Shown here one piece after another: positions 43,377 to 50,956 of a stretch of 55,826 nucleotides of DNA. The translations under genes were made by a program, and so were the position numbers. The stretch's first letter is position 1, and every line of letters begins with the position of its first letter. The notes below the pieces were generated by a model, which worked only from the letters and a program-made list of their open reading frames with translations, had not been told where the DNA came from and did not search any database. This DNA comes from Dehalococcoidia bacterium (GTDB taxonomy: Bacteria > Chloroflexota > Dehalococcoidia > GIF9 > UBA5629). Location of the stretch: assembly GCA_003142375.1 (NCBI GenBank), contig PLME01000013.1, positions 27,929 through 83,754 on the forward strand. Reading direction: 5' to 3'.

Positions 43377-44261
43377 ATGAAGATCAGTGACATCATCAAA
43401 AGCAGCGGGAAAAGCCTTTCATTCGAGTTCTTTCCACCCGTAACTCCCATAGGTGAGGACCGTCTGCTCGAGCGCATCAACCGGCTGAAAGCCTTCGCTC
43501 CTTCGTTTATCTCGGTAACACAGCATGCCGGGCGCAATACGCTGGAAAAGACCAAGCACATCGTTAAAAAGATACATGCCGAGATGGATGTTACCGTTAT
43601 GCCGCACGTGACCTGCGCCGATCCCCGCAGGGCCGAGCTGGAGCCGGTAATAAACTACTATAAAGAGCTTGGAACCGAGAATATACTGGCGCTCCGTGGG
43701 GACCCTGAGGAGTACGAGCCCGGTGTTTTTGACGGCGAGACTCACTTTCGCTACGCGTCTGACCTCGTTCGGTTCCTGAAAACGTATAATAACTTCTGTA
43801 TAGGTGTGGCAGTATATCCTGAAGGGCACATCGACTCTCCCAACCTGGGAATCGATACCGCCTTTACCAAGCAAAAGATAGATCAGGGGGCGGAGTTCGG
43901 CATAACCCAGATGTTCTTCGAGAACTTCTATTATTACCAGATGATGGAGCGTTTTCAGCAGGACCGCATAAACGTCCCCATTATAGCGGGCATCATGCCC
44001 ATTACGGATTTCCAGAAGGCGGAACGTTTCAGCGATATCAGCGGGGTTGAAATACCCATACCTCTCTTCACCAAATTCGAAGAGATGGATAGTTCCGAAG
44101 ACGTAATTAAAGCAGGCATCGACCTCGCAAGCGAGCAGTGCCTGGACCTCTGGGAGAATGGCGTGCGTTATTTCCATTTCTATACGCTCAACAGGGATGA
44201 GGCCGTCATTCAGATCCTCAATAACCTTGCTTCCCAATTCGATTTACCCTGGACTAAATAA
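43377..44261 (+). CDS. metF: Methylenetetrahydrofolate reductase
   Basis: A 294-residue FAD-dependent reductase converting 5,10-methylene-THF to 5-methyl-THF for methionine synthesis or, in some anaerobes, the methyl branch of the Wood-Ljungdahl pathway. SLSFEFFPPVTPIGE carries the conserved Glu of FEFFPP. PSFISVTQHAG, MPHVTCAD, ILALRGDPEE and GVAVYPEGHIDS follow the family order. The C-terminal GVRYFHFYTLNRDEAVIQIL completes it. The ribosome site is weak. No folate or methionine gene adjoins it. Confidence 0.95.
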   Translation: MKISDIIKSSGKSLSFEFFPPVTPIGEDRLLERINRLKAFAPSFISVTQHAGRNTLEKTKHIVKKIHAEMDVTVMPHVTCADPRRAELEPVINYYKELGTENILALRGDPEEYEPGVFDGETHFRYASDLVRFLKTYNNFCIGVAVYPEGHIDSPNLGIDTAFTKQKIDQGAEFGITQMFFENFYYYQMMERFQQDRINVPIIAGIMPITDFQKAERFSDISGVEIPIPLFTKFEEMDSSEDVIKAGIDLASEQCLDLWENGVRYFHFYTLNRDEAVIQILNNLASQFDLPWTK

Positions 44262-44275
44262 ATTCTAAATACTAA

Positions 44276-44468
44276 GCTCCATCCCGATGCTATTGGGACC
44301 AAGCTCCAAATAAATTCCAATTTAAAAATTTTAAAGATTAAAATTTGTTTGGATTTTGGTTGAGAGATTGCTTCGCTTCCGCTCGCAATGACCGGTTTCC
44401 TGAATTGTCATTGCGAGGCACATCGTGCCGTGGCAATCCTGTAATCGAAGGCTGAAGCCCCGTTTTGG
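44276..44468. repeat. Intergenic palindromic repeats, family B (copy 1) with associated hairpins
   Basis: Three units lie between metF and the kinase: a CCCGATGCTATTGGG hairpin near 44283, a palindrome containing GATTGCTTCGC and GCTCGCAATGA (44365-44391), and a 64-base unit at 44405-44468 running from GTCATTGCGAGGCAC to CTGAAGCCCCGTTTTGG. The last unit and the first hairpin recur in reverse orientation at 53312-53374 and about 53295. Elements of this kind are typical non-autonomous intergenic repeats. Confidence 0.8.
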
Positions 44469-44492
44469 AATTTTCACTACGGTTGGTATATT
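44465..44492 (+). promoter_or_regulatory. Candidate promoter of the histidine kinase/response regulator operon
   Basis: TTGGAA (44465-44470), 16-base spacer, TATATT (44487-44492). The predicted start near 44499 is about 5 bases before the ATG at 44504. The -35 begins within the end of the family B repeat. Confidence 0.45.
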
Positions 44493-44503
44493 ATGTTGAC
44501 CTT

Positions 44504-45169
44504 ATGGAAGATGCACTGTCGACGGCACGGGCGCTGGTTGGGATCGAAGAGGGTGAACGGCGCGCCATAGCCCGTGAATTACACGACCGGCTGGGACAAT
44601 CGCTGGCCGTTTTGAAACTGCTGCTGGGCGAAGCCGCCAACTCCCCTCCCGACAAGCTGCGCTACACGCTGGGCGAAGCCCAATCGCTGGTCAATGAGAT
44701 GATGTCCCTGACGCGCGACCTCTCGCTGGAATTACGTCCCAAGATGCTGGACGACCTGGGACTGCTCCCTGCCATGCTTTACCTCTTTGAAAGCTACACC
44801 TCGCGCACACATATCAGCGTTAAATTCGAGCACGTGGGGCTGCACAAGGAATTCCTCCCTGAGATCGGTTTGACCGCTTATCGTATTGTCCAGGAAGCCT
44901 TGAACAATGTGGCCAAACATTCTGGCGCCGGTGAGGCCAAGGTCATGGCCTGGTCGGACCGGAAGCTGCTGAGCGTTCGTGTCGAGGATAGGGGAGCCGG
45001 GTTCGAACCTGAAAAACTGCCGGATAACTATCATGGGGGGATAATGGGAATGAAGGGGCGTACCCTGATAGCAGGCGGCAGGTTTACGCTCTCATCCACT
45101 CCAGGAGCGGGCACGGTAGTTACCGCTGAACTGCCGCTGCCGGTGAAGTCCAGGAAGGAGCAGGCTTAA
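44504..45169 (+). CDS. NarL-type sensor histidine kinase lacking a sensor domain
   Basis: A 221-residue kinase of the HisKA_3 class. The phospho-acceptor is His27 in ARELHDRLGQSLAVLKLLLG. The ATP-binding domain shows YRIVQEALNNVAKHSGA (N box), VEDRGAGFEP (G1) and GGIMGMKGR (G2). There is no membrane segment, PAS or GAF domain, so the signal must arrive through a partner protein, or the N-terminus has been lost. An in-frame extension to 44465 would run into the repeat and is not favoured. The response regulator starts 3 bases after the stop. Confidence 0.9.
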   Translation: MEDALSTARALVGIEEGERRAIARELHDRLGQSLAVLKLLLGEAANSPPDKLRYTLGEAQSLVNEMMSLTRDLSLELRPKMLDDLGLLPAMLYLFESYTSRTHISVKFEHVGLHKEFLPEIGLTAYRIVQEALNNVAKHSGAGEAKVMAWSDRKLLSVRVEDRGAGFEPEKLPDNYHGGIMGMKGRTLIAGGRFTLSSTPGAGTVVTAELPLPVKSRKEQA

Positions 45170-45172
45170 AAG

Positions 45173-45826
45173 ATGATTAAAGTGTTTTTGGCCGACGACC
45201 ATCATGTTGTGCGGCGGGGTATAAAAGCCCTGCTGGAGGCCGAGCCTGATCTAGAGGTTATCGGCGAGGCCAGCAGCGGCGTGGATGCCGCCCAGCAGGC
45301 TCAGCGGCTAAAGCCCGATGTGCTGGTGGTGGATCTAATGTTGGCTGATATGAGTGGGCTGGGGGTCATCCGGCAGGTCAGGAAACGCTCGCCCCACACC
45401 GTTGCCGTGGTGCTATCCATGTACGGCAATGATTGTTATGTGGTCGAAGCGCTGCAGGCCGGCGCCATGGCCTATGTATTGAAAGATTCTTCCCCTGAAG
45501 AGCTGCTCAGGGCTGTGCGTGAGGCGGCAGCCGGCCGCCGTTACCTGGCTCCGCCGCTTTCAGACCGTGCTATCGAAGCCTACTTGCAAAGGTCCAAGGA
45601 AAGCAAGCTCGACCCCTATGATATGCTGACATCGCGTGAAAGGGAAGTATTGCACCTGGCGGCCCAGGGGCTGACCGGCCCGGAGGTAGCCAACCGGCTG
45701 TGCATCAGCCCGCGTACCGTGGAAGTGCACAGGGCACGCGTCATGCATAAATTGGGGCTGCGCAACCGCATGGAGCTCATCCACTATGCAGTCAGGCGCG
45801 GCATCTTGCCCAAGCAAGACCAATAG
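45173..45826 (+). CDS. NarL/FixJ-family response regulator
   Basis: A 217-residue two-domain regulator. The receiver has acidic residues in LADDHH and phospho-acceptor Asp54 in VLVVDLMLADMSG; the conserved Lys is in AYVLKDSSPEE. The LuxR-type helix-turn-helix is at about 150-205: LTSREREVLHLAAQGLTGPE, then CISPRTVEVHRARVMHKLG. It is directly downstream of the HisKA_3 kinase, its evident partner. Target genes are unknown; the acyl-CoA synthetase at 46117 is the next gene on the same strand, beyond a repeat. Confidence 0.95.
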   Translation: MIKVFLADDHHVVRRGIKALLEAEPDLEVIGEASSGVDAAQQAQRLKPDVLVVDLMLADMSGLGVIRQVRKRSPHTVAVVLSMYGNDCYVVEALQAGAMAYVLKDSSPEELLRAVREAAAGRRYLAPPLSDRAIEAYLQRSKESKLDPYDMLTSREREVLHLAAQGLTGPEVANRLCISPRTVEVHRARVMHKLGLRNRMELIHYAVRRGILPKQDQ

Positions 45827-45869
45827 AAAAGCTCCAAGCAAATTCAAAATCAAGAAATTCGAGAAAAAG

Positions 45870-45948
45870 GCGTTGAAGAGGGAACCTGTTCCCTCTTAAG
45901 AAAAAGGAAATCCCATCTCCCAAGGGAGAGGGGCAGGGGTGAGGGGAT
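45870..45948. repeat. Dispersed palindromic repeat, family A (copy 2)
   Basis: About 79 bases, the reverse complement (roughly 85 percent alike by eye) of 7406-7482: GCGTTGAAGAGGGAACCTG followed by TTCCCTCTT and a CTCCCAAGGGAGAGGGG hairpin, ending GGGGTGAGGGGAT. It lies in the 290-base gap between the response regulator and the second acyl-CoA synthetase; the remainder of that gap is AT-rich with no gene. Confidence 0.8.
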
Positions 45949-46116
45949 ACAAAACTTAGAGCTTGGAGTTTTCTAAAAATACGTGTTTTACACCCATCCC
46001 TATTGGGGAAATTACGTATATCGCTATCGCAAGCAGTCGCCTATAATTCCCTGTGACGCTCGACACACTTATATGTGTGTTAGAGGCGCGTTCTAATTCT
46101 CAGAGGAGTAATTCGA

Positions 46117-47805
46117 ATGGAACAATATTCATGGTTTAAGAGCTATGACCCCGGCATGCCCCATACCCTGCAGCCTTACGAGCCTAAAACGCTGCTGGAC
46201 TGTTTTGACGAAGCTTTGAAAGCCCGGCCGGAAGCGGCCATGCTGTTATTCAAGGGTACGAAGGTCTCGTATCGACAGATAGAGTCGTTGAGCAATGCCC
46301 TGGCAGCAGCGCTGACTGATGCCGGGGTTAAGAGAGGCGACCGCATCGCACTGGTGGTGCCCAATTGCCCGCAGGTTGTATTCTGCCATTTCGGCATCTG
46401 GAAGGCAGGGGCCATTGCCGCCCCCATCAACCCACTTTACACCGGCCAAGAGCTGGAGCGCTCCCTCAATGAATGCGGAGCGGATGTGGTGATCTGCCTG
46501 AGTACATTTTACAAAACGGTGAAGAAAATACAGCCGCAGACCGGGGTACGGCTGGTGATCGTAACCGGCATTCAAGAGTTCCTGCCGACGCTGGCTAAGG
46601 TTGCCTTCACGCTTTTCCTGGAGAAGAAGGGCGGGCACAGGGTAAGGGTGCAGAAAGGAGACCTATGCCTTCAGGACATGCTGTATAAACACCGCGGCGC
46701 GGCCAGGCCCGAGTATAAAATAAAGCCCGAAGACATAGCGCTGCTGCTGTTCAGCGGGGGCACTACCGGCACTACCGAAGCTGCTGTGGGCACGCACCAT
46801 GCTCTCTACATGGCGGGACATCAACTGCGGACCTGGTTCAGTTCCCTGCTGTGCGAGTGGGACGATATCATACTGGCTACCATTCCAACTTTTCACGTGT
46901 TCGGCAACGTGGCGCTGATGGGCACGGCCATCGTTAACCACAACCCGCTGGCGTTGATACCCAATCCCAGGGACATCAACGACCTGGTGGCCACCATCAA
47001 GAAATTGAAGCCCGCCTTCATACCGGGCGTCCCCACGCTTTTCGTGGCTTTGCTCAACCATCCGGCGGTCAAGTCCGGCAAGGTCAGCTTCAAATGCGCC
47101 AAGCTATGCGTTTCGGGAGGCGCTCCTCTACTGGCCGAACTGAAGCACCGCTTCGAGTCGCTCACCGGCGGGCGTATGGTGGAAGGCTATGCCCTCACCG
47201 AGTCCATGCTGGCCTGCGTAGCGACACCTATAATGGGGCGCTTCAAGGAAGGCGCTGTGGGCCTGCCGTTGCCGGACGTGATTCTAAAGATTGTCGATGC
47301 GGAGACCGGCGCCAGGGAGATGCCTGCCAACGAACCGGGCGAGATAATCATGAAGGCCCCGGAGATAATGCAGTGTTACTGGCAGAGGCCCGCTGAAACG
47401 GCCGGTATGATCCGGGACGGCTGGTTGTTTACGGGCGATATTGGCTATCTGGATGAGGACGGCTACCTTTATATACAGAGCCGTAAAAAGCTCATGATCA
47501 AATGCGGAGGTTTCCAGGTGTGGCCCAGGCAGGTGGAAGAGGTGCTCGGCTCGCATAAGGCGGTGGTTGACGTGATCGTGGCAGGCGTGCCCGACCCCTA
47601 TCAGGGAGAATCGGTCAAAGCCTGGGTAGTGCTCGACGGCCTTCCCTGCACGGTGGAGGAGTTGAGGGCCTATTGCAAAGAGAGGCTGACGGCCTATAAG
47701 GTGCCGCGGCAGATTGAATTCAGGGAGAGCCTGCCCAAATCGGCCATCGGCAAACCGCTGGCCAGGATACTCCTTGACGAAGAACTAGCAAAAAAGCAAC
47801 AATGA
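46117..47805 (+). CDS. AMP-binding acyl-CoA synthetase with an altered phosphate loop
   Basis: A 562-residue adenylate-forming ligase of the long-chain fatty acid-CoA ligase type. Conserved blocks include KGTKVSYRQIESLSNALA, FHVFGNVALMGTAI, EGYALTESMLACVATPI, GWLFTGDIGYLDEDGYLYIQ and the C-terminal lysine motif PKSAIGKPLARILL. The phosphate loop is unusual: FSGGTTGTTEAAVGTHHAL, where most relatives have GGTTG-x-(P/S)-KG. Thus the Lys-Gly after the glycine-threonine run is absent. Activity may be reduced or altered. GAGGAG precedes the ATG. It is paralogous to, but clearly distinct from, the synthetase at 20359. DegV follows after 28 bases. Confidence 0.9.
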   Translation: MEQYSWFKSYDPGMPHTLQPYEPKTLLDCFDEALKARPEAAMLLFKGTKVSYRQIESLSNALAAALTDAGVKRGDRIALVVPNCPQVVFCHFGIWKAGAIAAPINPLYTGQELERSLNECGADVVICLSTFYKTVKKIQPQTGVRLVIVTGIQEFLPTLAKVAFTLFLEKKGGHRVRVQKGDLCLQDMLYKHRGAARPEYKIKPEDIALLLFSGGTTGTTEAAVGTHHALYMAGHQLRTWFSSLLCEWDDIILATIPTFHVFGNVALMGTAIVNHNPLALIPNPRDINDLVATIKKLKPAFIPGVPTLFVALLNHPAVKSGKVSFKCAKLCVSGGAPLLAELKHRFESLTGGRMVEGYALTESMLACVATPIMGRFKEGAVGLPLPDVILKIVDAETGAREMPANEPGEIIMKAPEIMQCYWQRPAETAGMIRDGWLFTGDIGYLDEDGYLYIQSRKKLMIKCGGFQVWPRQVEEVLGSHKAVVDVIVAGVPDPYQGESVKAWVVLDGLPCTVEELRAYCKERLTAYKVPRQIEFRESLPKSAIGKPLARILLDEELAKKQQ

Positions 47806-47833
47806 ATAACTTTGGAGGCAAGAGGATAACATA

Positions 47834-48667
47834 ATGGTAAAAGTAATATGCGACAGCACCGGCGACATACGCGATCTAGCTAAAGAATACGACATCAGCC
47901 TGATACCGCTGAATGTGCTTTTCGGACAGGACAGCTACGGAGACGGCGCAACTATTACTCCCGAGGAATTTTATAAGAAGCTGGTGACGGACAGCCGGCA
48001 TCCGACCACTTCGGCGCCCGCGCCCGGCCAGTTCGTTGAGCTTTATAAGAAGCTGGCCAAGGAGACGGACGAGATCGTGGTCCTGACCATATCGGCTGGG
48101 CTGAGCGCAACTTATGAGAGCGCCCTGCAGGCCAAAGAGCTGATCGGCAACCTGTGCAAGGTTGAAATTGTCGATTCCAAGATGACCTGCGGCGGGCTGG
48201 GGTTGCCTGCGCTGAAGGCGGCCAGGGCTGCCAAGAAGGGTGACAGCCTGAAAGATATCGTAGCCATGCTCAACGATGCAGTGCCGCGCATCCGCGCCTA
48301 TATGATCTTCGATACCCTGGAATACCTTTTGAAAGGCGGGCGCATCGGCAAGGCCCAGGCTATGCTGGGCGGGCTGCTGAAGGTCAACCCCATTATCACG
48401 CTCAAAGACGGCCTGATCATGCCCGTGGCCCGGGCCCGCAACCGCTCCAAGGCCAAAGACATGCTGGTTGAGCTGGTCAAAGATATCCCCGATGTCGAAG
48501 AGATGTTCATCGAGGATGCCACCACAGCCGATGAGCGTGAGGAATTGGAGGGCCGCATAGCCTCTTTCTTCCCCAGGGAGAAAATGCACGCTACCAAGGT
48601 CAGCCCGGTTATCGGGGTGCACTGCGGCCCCAACGTGCTGGCCGTCTGCACTATTTCTTCCAAGTAG
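47834..48667 (+). CDS. DegV-family fatty-acid-binding protein
   Basis: A 277-residue DegV protein. The N-terminus VKVICDSTGDIRDLAKEYDI, SLIPLNVLFG, TSAPAPGQFVELYKKLA, VLTISAGLSATYESALQAKE and LEYLLKGGRIGKAQAMLGGLL follow the family closely. DegV (FakB-like) proteins bind a fatty acid and, with FakA kinase, present it for phosphorylation. No FakA is in the window, so the acyl-CoA synthetase just upstream is a tempting functional neighbour. It stops one base before the convergent SDR gene. Confidence 0.94.
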   Translation: MVKVICDSTGDIRDLAKEYDISLIPLNVLFGQDSYGDGATITPEEFYKKLVTDSRHPTTSAPAPGQFVELYKKLAKETDEIVVLTISAGLSATYESALQAKELIGNLCKVEIVDSKMTCGGLGLPALKAARAAKKGDSLKDIVAMLNDAVPRIRAYMIFDTLEYLLKGGRIGKAQAMLGGLLKVNPIITLKDGLIMPVARARNRSKAKDMLVELVKDIPDVEEMFIEDATTADEREELEGRIASFFPREKMHATKVSPVIGVHCGPNVLAVCTISSK

Positions 48668-48668
48668 A

Positions 48669-49445
48669 TTAGCGTCGTTCTGCTTCGAAGGCGCCCACAT
48701 CCCGGTAATAATGCTGCACGATCTCGTAAGAGGCCGGGTTGGTATACAGCTCGGGCGCAGGATTTTCTATCAGGCCGGCCATCAAATTGGCCACCTCTTC
48801 AGGCGATTGGACGGTTTCCGAAGTACGCAGAGGGACATTTCCGGGTGGCGGCATGGCCTGCCCCAGGATGTTGCGGTGGAAATCGGTGGCTACTATGCTC
48901 GGCATGACCAGCGAGACATGGATGCCGGGGTAACTTTCCCTTAAATCCATGCGCAGGTTGGCAGTCAGCGCATTGACCGCGCTCTTGGCCGCATTATAGG
49001 CCGATCTGAAGGAAACTAGAGGCACCCTGCCCAGGAAGGATGAGACGTTGATCAGGTGCCCCATTCCCCTCTGCTGGAAATGCGGCACGATGGCCTGCAT
49101 GCCGTAGAGGACGGATTTCATATTGACTTTGAATATTTCGTCCAGGTCTTCGTCGGTCAGCTCCATCACTTTTTTGCCGATGCCGCGTCCGGCATTATTT
49201 ATCCAGACATCCACATGGCCGAATTCTTTTATGGCCGCATCACGCAGGCGTTCAACGTCCTTGCGGCGTGTAACGTCGGTCACCACGGCAATAGCCTTGG
49301 GGCCGGCCTGTTTGGCCACTGCTTTGAGCTCTTTCTCACGGCGGGCGGCCAGGACCAGGCTGTGTCCCCCGGCGCCGAGTTTGACGGCCAGGGCGGTGCC
49401 GATCCCGCCGCTGGCGCCGGTGATTACTACAACTTTACTTTCCAT
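48669..49445 (-). CDS. Short-chain dehydrogenase/reductase (SDR)
   Basis: A 258-residue NAD(P)-dependent oxidoreductase. The cofactor motif TGASGGIGTALAVKLG is at the N-terminus, with NNAGRG, the catalytic Ser in LINVSSFLGRVP and the Tyr-x-x-x-Lys pair in SAYNAAKSAVNAL. The basic residues AARREKEL after the first beta-alpha unit favour NADP. Substrate unknown. ATG 49445 is used because GAGGAG lies 7 bases away; the longer frame starting at TTG 49460 would include this ribosome site. Confidence 0.93.
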   Translation of the reverse strand: MESKVVVITGASGGIGTALAVKLGAGGHSLVLAARREKELKAVAKQAGPKAIAVVTDVTRRKDVERLRDAAIKEFGHVDVWINNAGRGIGKKVMELTDEDLDEIFKVNMKSVLYGMQAIVPHFQQRGMGHLINVSSFLGRVPLVSFRSAYNAAKSAVNALTANLRMDLRESYPGIHVSLVMPSIVATDFHRNILGQAMPPPGNVPLRTSETVQSPEEVANLMAGLIENPAPELYTNPASYEIVQHYYRDVGAFEAERR

Positions 49446-49518
49446 CCTGCAACTCCTCAATACATATACCCATTAATAATAAAACACACCAACCCCTTTG
49501 GGAAAACCCTAAGCTCTA

Positions 49519-49526
49519 AATATTAA
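49519..49526. repeat. Target-site duplication, left copy
   Basis: AATATTAA directly outside the left inverted repeat, identical to 51784-51791. Eight bases is the usual duplication for IS1595-family elements. Confidence 0.9.
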
Positions 49527-49553
49527 GGTAAGTATCCCCTTATACCACGTGTT
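49527..49553. repeat. Left terminal inverted repeat
   Basis: Begins GGTAAGTATCCCC and includes ACCACGTGTT. It matches the reverse complement of 51757-51783 at 23 of 27 positions without gaps; similarity continues weakly inward (ATGGTA in both). Confidence 0.9.
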
Positions 49554-49570
49554 ACAAGCTATGGTAGAAT
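49540..49570 (+). promoter_or_regulatory. Inward promoter in the left inverted repeat
   Basis: TTATAC (49540-49545), 19-base spacer, then TGG-TAGAAT with TAGAAT at 49565-49570, an extended -10. The expected start is at about 49577, which is the A of the passenger ATG, implying a leaderless transcript. Confidence 0.55.
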
Positions 49571-49576
49571 TGTAGT

Positions 49577-50755
49577 ATGGCTTCTGACCAAGTCCCTGGG
49601 TTGTGGATTGGCATTTCGCTGGCTGTTCTCCCCATCATTCTGCTTGGCCTCCAATACTACGGGGGGCATCTAGTGAAAAATGTACCTCCCTGGATACATG
49701 CTGTCATAATTTCAATTCTTATAGCGGGCTTCCTTTATTTCATATGTAATATTGCGTCTATAGCATTTACAAACAAATGGATACATTACGGCTATCTGAT
49801 TGGAGCAGCTATTGTGAGTGCTATTGTTTTTGCGATTCTCATTAAAACAGGCTTGCATAAAAAGCTTCTCAATATTGAAGTTGAACAGCAAAACAAGAAA
49901 TCACATCAAGGAATTCTTACAACGCAGCCAAATGATGGTGAAAAGAAGCACTCCAATAGATTGTCAGCAATAACGTTTGAAATTCTTGATAAGTTAGCAT
50001 CTCAAGCAGAAGCCATAGAAAAAACTATAACAATCAGAAAACTAGATACTAAAGAACTATTGAGTATAAACCAGCTATATCAACAATATGGGAATAATCT
50101 CGTAAGTAAATATAATTTCTATGTAGTCCTAATAATAAGAATGGACGATTTGCAATTAGGAATTGCTGAACTTTTTGATGGTTCTGATTGGCAAGTATCA
50201 ATAAAAAGGCTAGACAAGATCAAGAGAGCGTTGGCGAACAATGCGATAAACGAACTTATCGACGAATATGTGCTATTTGTAAAAGCAAGGATATACGATA
50301 ACTTATTTCAACGCTATCAGGGATGGGGTACGCAGGTATCCAACGAAGTAAGAAATAAATTCCTAAGTCAAATTCAAGTGAAATTAACTAGGGAGCTTAA
50401 TAAACAAGGGGATCGCCAAATTGATGGAATAACAACAGATAACACAACTAAAACCAATGACAAAGAAAAGGCACAAACCATAAAAATACAGCTAGGTAAT
50501 TTATTGCTTAATGGTGAAATTATATTAGAAAAAATATCAACTACTGATAGAAAAGGAACAACAAAAGATGATAGCAATAGGTTAACTAGTTTAGTAAATG
50601 ATTGGATAGGAGAAACCATTGAACTTCTTAATAAAGAAAAAGAAGAATATGCGAGTTATTTTCTAAGTAACTTTGGATTAGAAGTACCAGATACATTGCA
50701 ACGGGTAATGTGTAATAGAATGACTAGGCTCAAAGCAATTTTTGAAAAATTATAA
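49577..50755 (+). CDS. Transposon passenger 1: membrane-anchored protein of unknown function
   Basis: A 392-residue protein I do not recognise. Three hydrophobic segments lie at about residues 8-30, 36-60 and 70-93 (GISLAVLPIILLGLQYYGG; AVIISILIAGFLYFICNIA; YLIGAAIVSAIVFAILI). The remaining 300 residues are hydrophilic, rich in Lys, Asn, Asp and Ile, and mostly helical, including KTITIRKLDTKELLSINQLY and MDDLQLGIAELFDGSDW. No nuclease, ATPase or toxin motif is visible. Codon use is very AT-rich compared with flanking host genes. There is no ribosome site before the ATG, which sits where the left-end promoter should start transcription. Passenger 2 follows after 9 bases. It could serve transposition, defence or the host; nothing in the sequence decides. 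Confidence 0.8.
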   Translation: MASDQVPGLWIGISLAVLPIILLGLQYYGGHLVKNVPPWIHAVIISILIAGFLYFICNIASIAFTNKWIHYGYLIGAAIVSAIVFAILIKTGLHKKLLNIEVEQQNKKSHQGILTTQPNDGEKKHSNRLSAITFEILDKLASQAEAIEKTITIRKLDTKELLSINQLYQQYGNNLVSKYNFYVVLIIRMDDLQLGIAELFDGSDWQVSIKRLDKIKRALANNAINELIDEYVLFVKARIYDNLFQRYQGWGTQVSNEVRNKFLSQIQVKLTRELNKQGDRQIDGITTDNTTKTNDKEKAQTIKIQLGNLLLNGEIILEKISTTDRKGTTKDDSNRLTSLVNDWIGETIELLNKEKEEYASYFLSNFGLEVPDTLQRVMCNRMTRLKAIFEKL

Positions 50756-50764
50756 GGTCTCATT

Positions 50765-50956
50765 ATGCCAGAACGACACATAACTAAGCGAGACATAACT
50801 AGAGACCAATTCCACGCCTTAATTAAGAAAGCGGCTCAACCTATCGAGCCTAGCGAATCTGATTTAGAACAGTCTGGAACATTGGAGCAGAATCAAGACG
50901 ATGGTTGTAGCGGAATTGATATTCATTCAGATATGACTGAAGATACTTCGGACTGA
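50765..50956 (+). CDS. Transposon passenger 2: small acidic protein
   Basis: A 63-residue protein. The N-terminal half is basic and probably helical (KRDITRDQFHALIKKAAQPIE); the C-terminal half is very acidic and probably disordered (many Asp, Glu and Ser). I recall short open frames of the ITRDxFHxLLKKA type beside other IS1595 transposases, but cannot verify this here. It starts 9 bases after passenger 1 and its last 107 bases overlap, on the opposite strand, the 3 prime end of the transposase gene. Function unknown; a transposase partner or regulator is possible. Confidence 0.65.
   Translation: MPERHITKRDITRDQFHALIKKAAQPIEPSESDLEQSGTLEQNQDDGCSGIDIHSDMTEDTSD

Noticed and set aside
43419-44237. 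272-codon minus-strand frame opposite metF
   Set aside because: The plus strand encodes a complete MetF with family motifs; the shadow has no recognisable feature.
46063-46080. ACACAC-TTATAT-GTGTGT hairpin upstream of the second acyl-CoA synthetase
   Set aside because: A six-pair stem with no U-tract or known element match; too weak to call a regulator or terminator.
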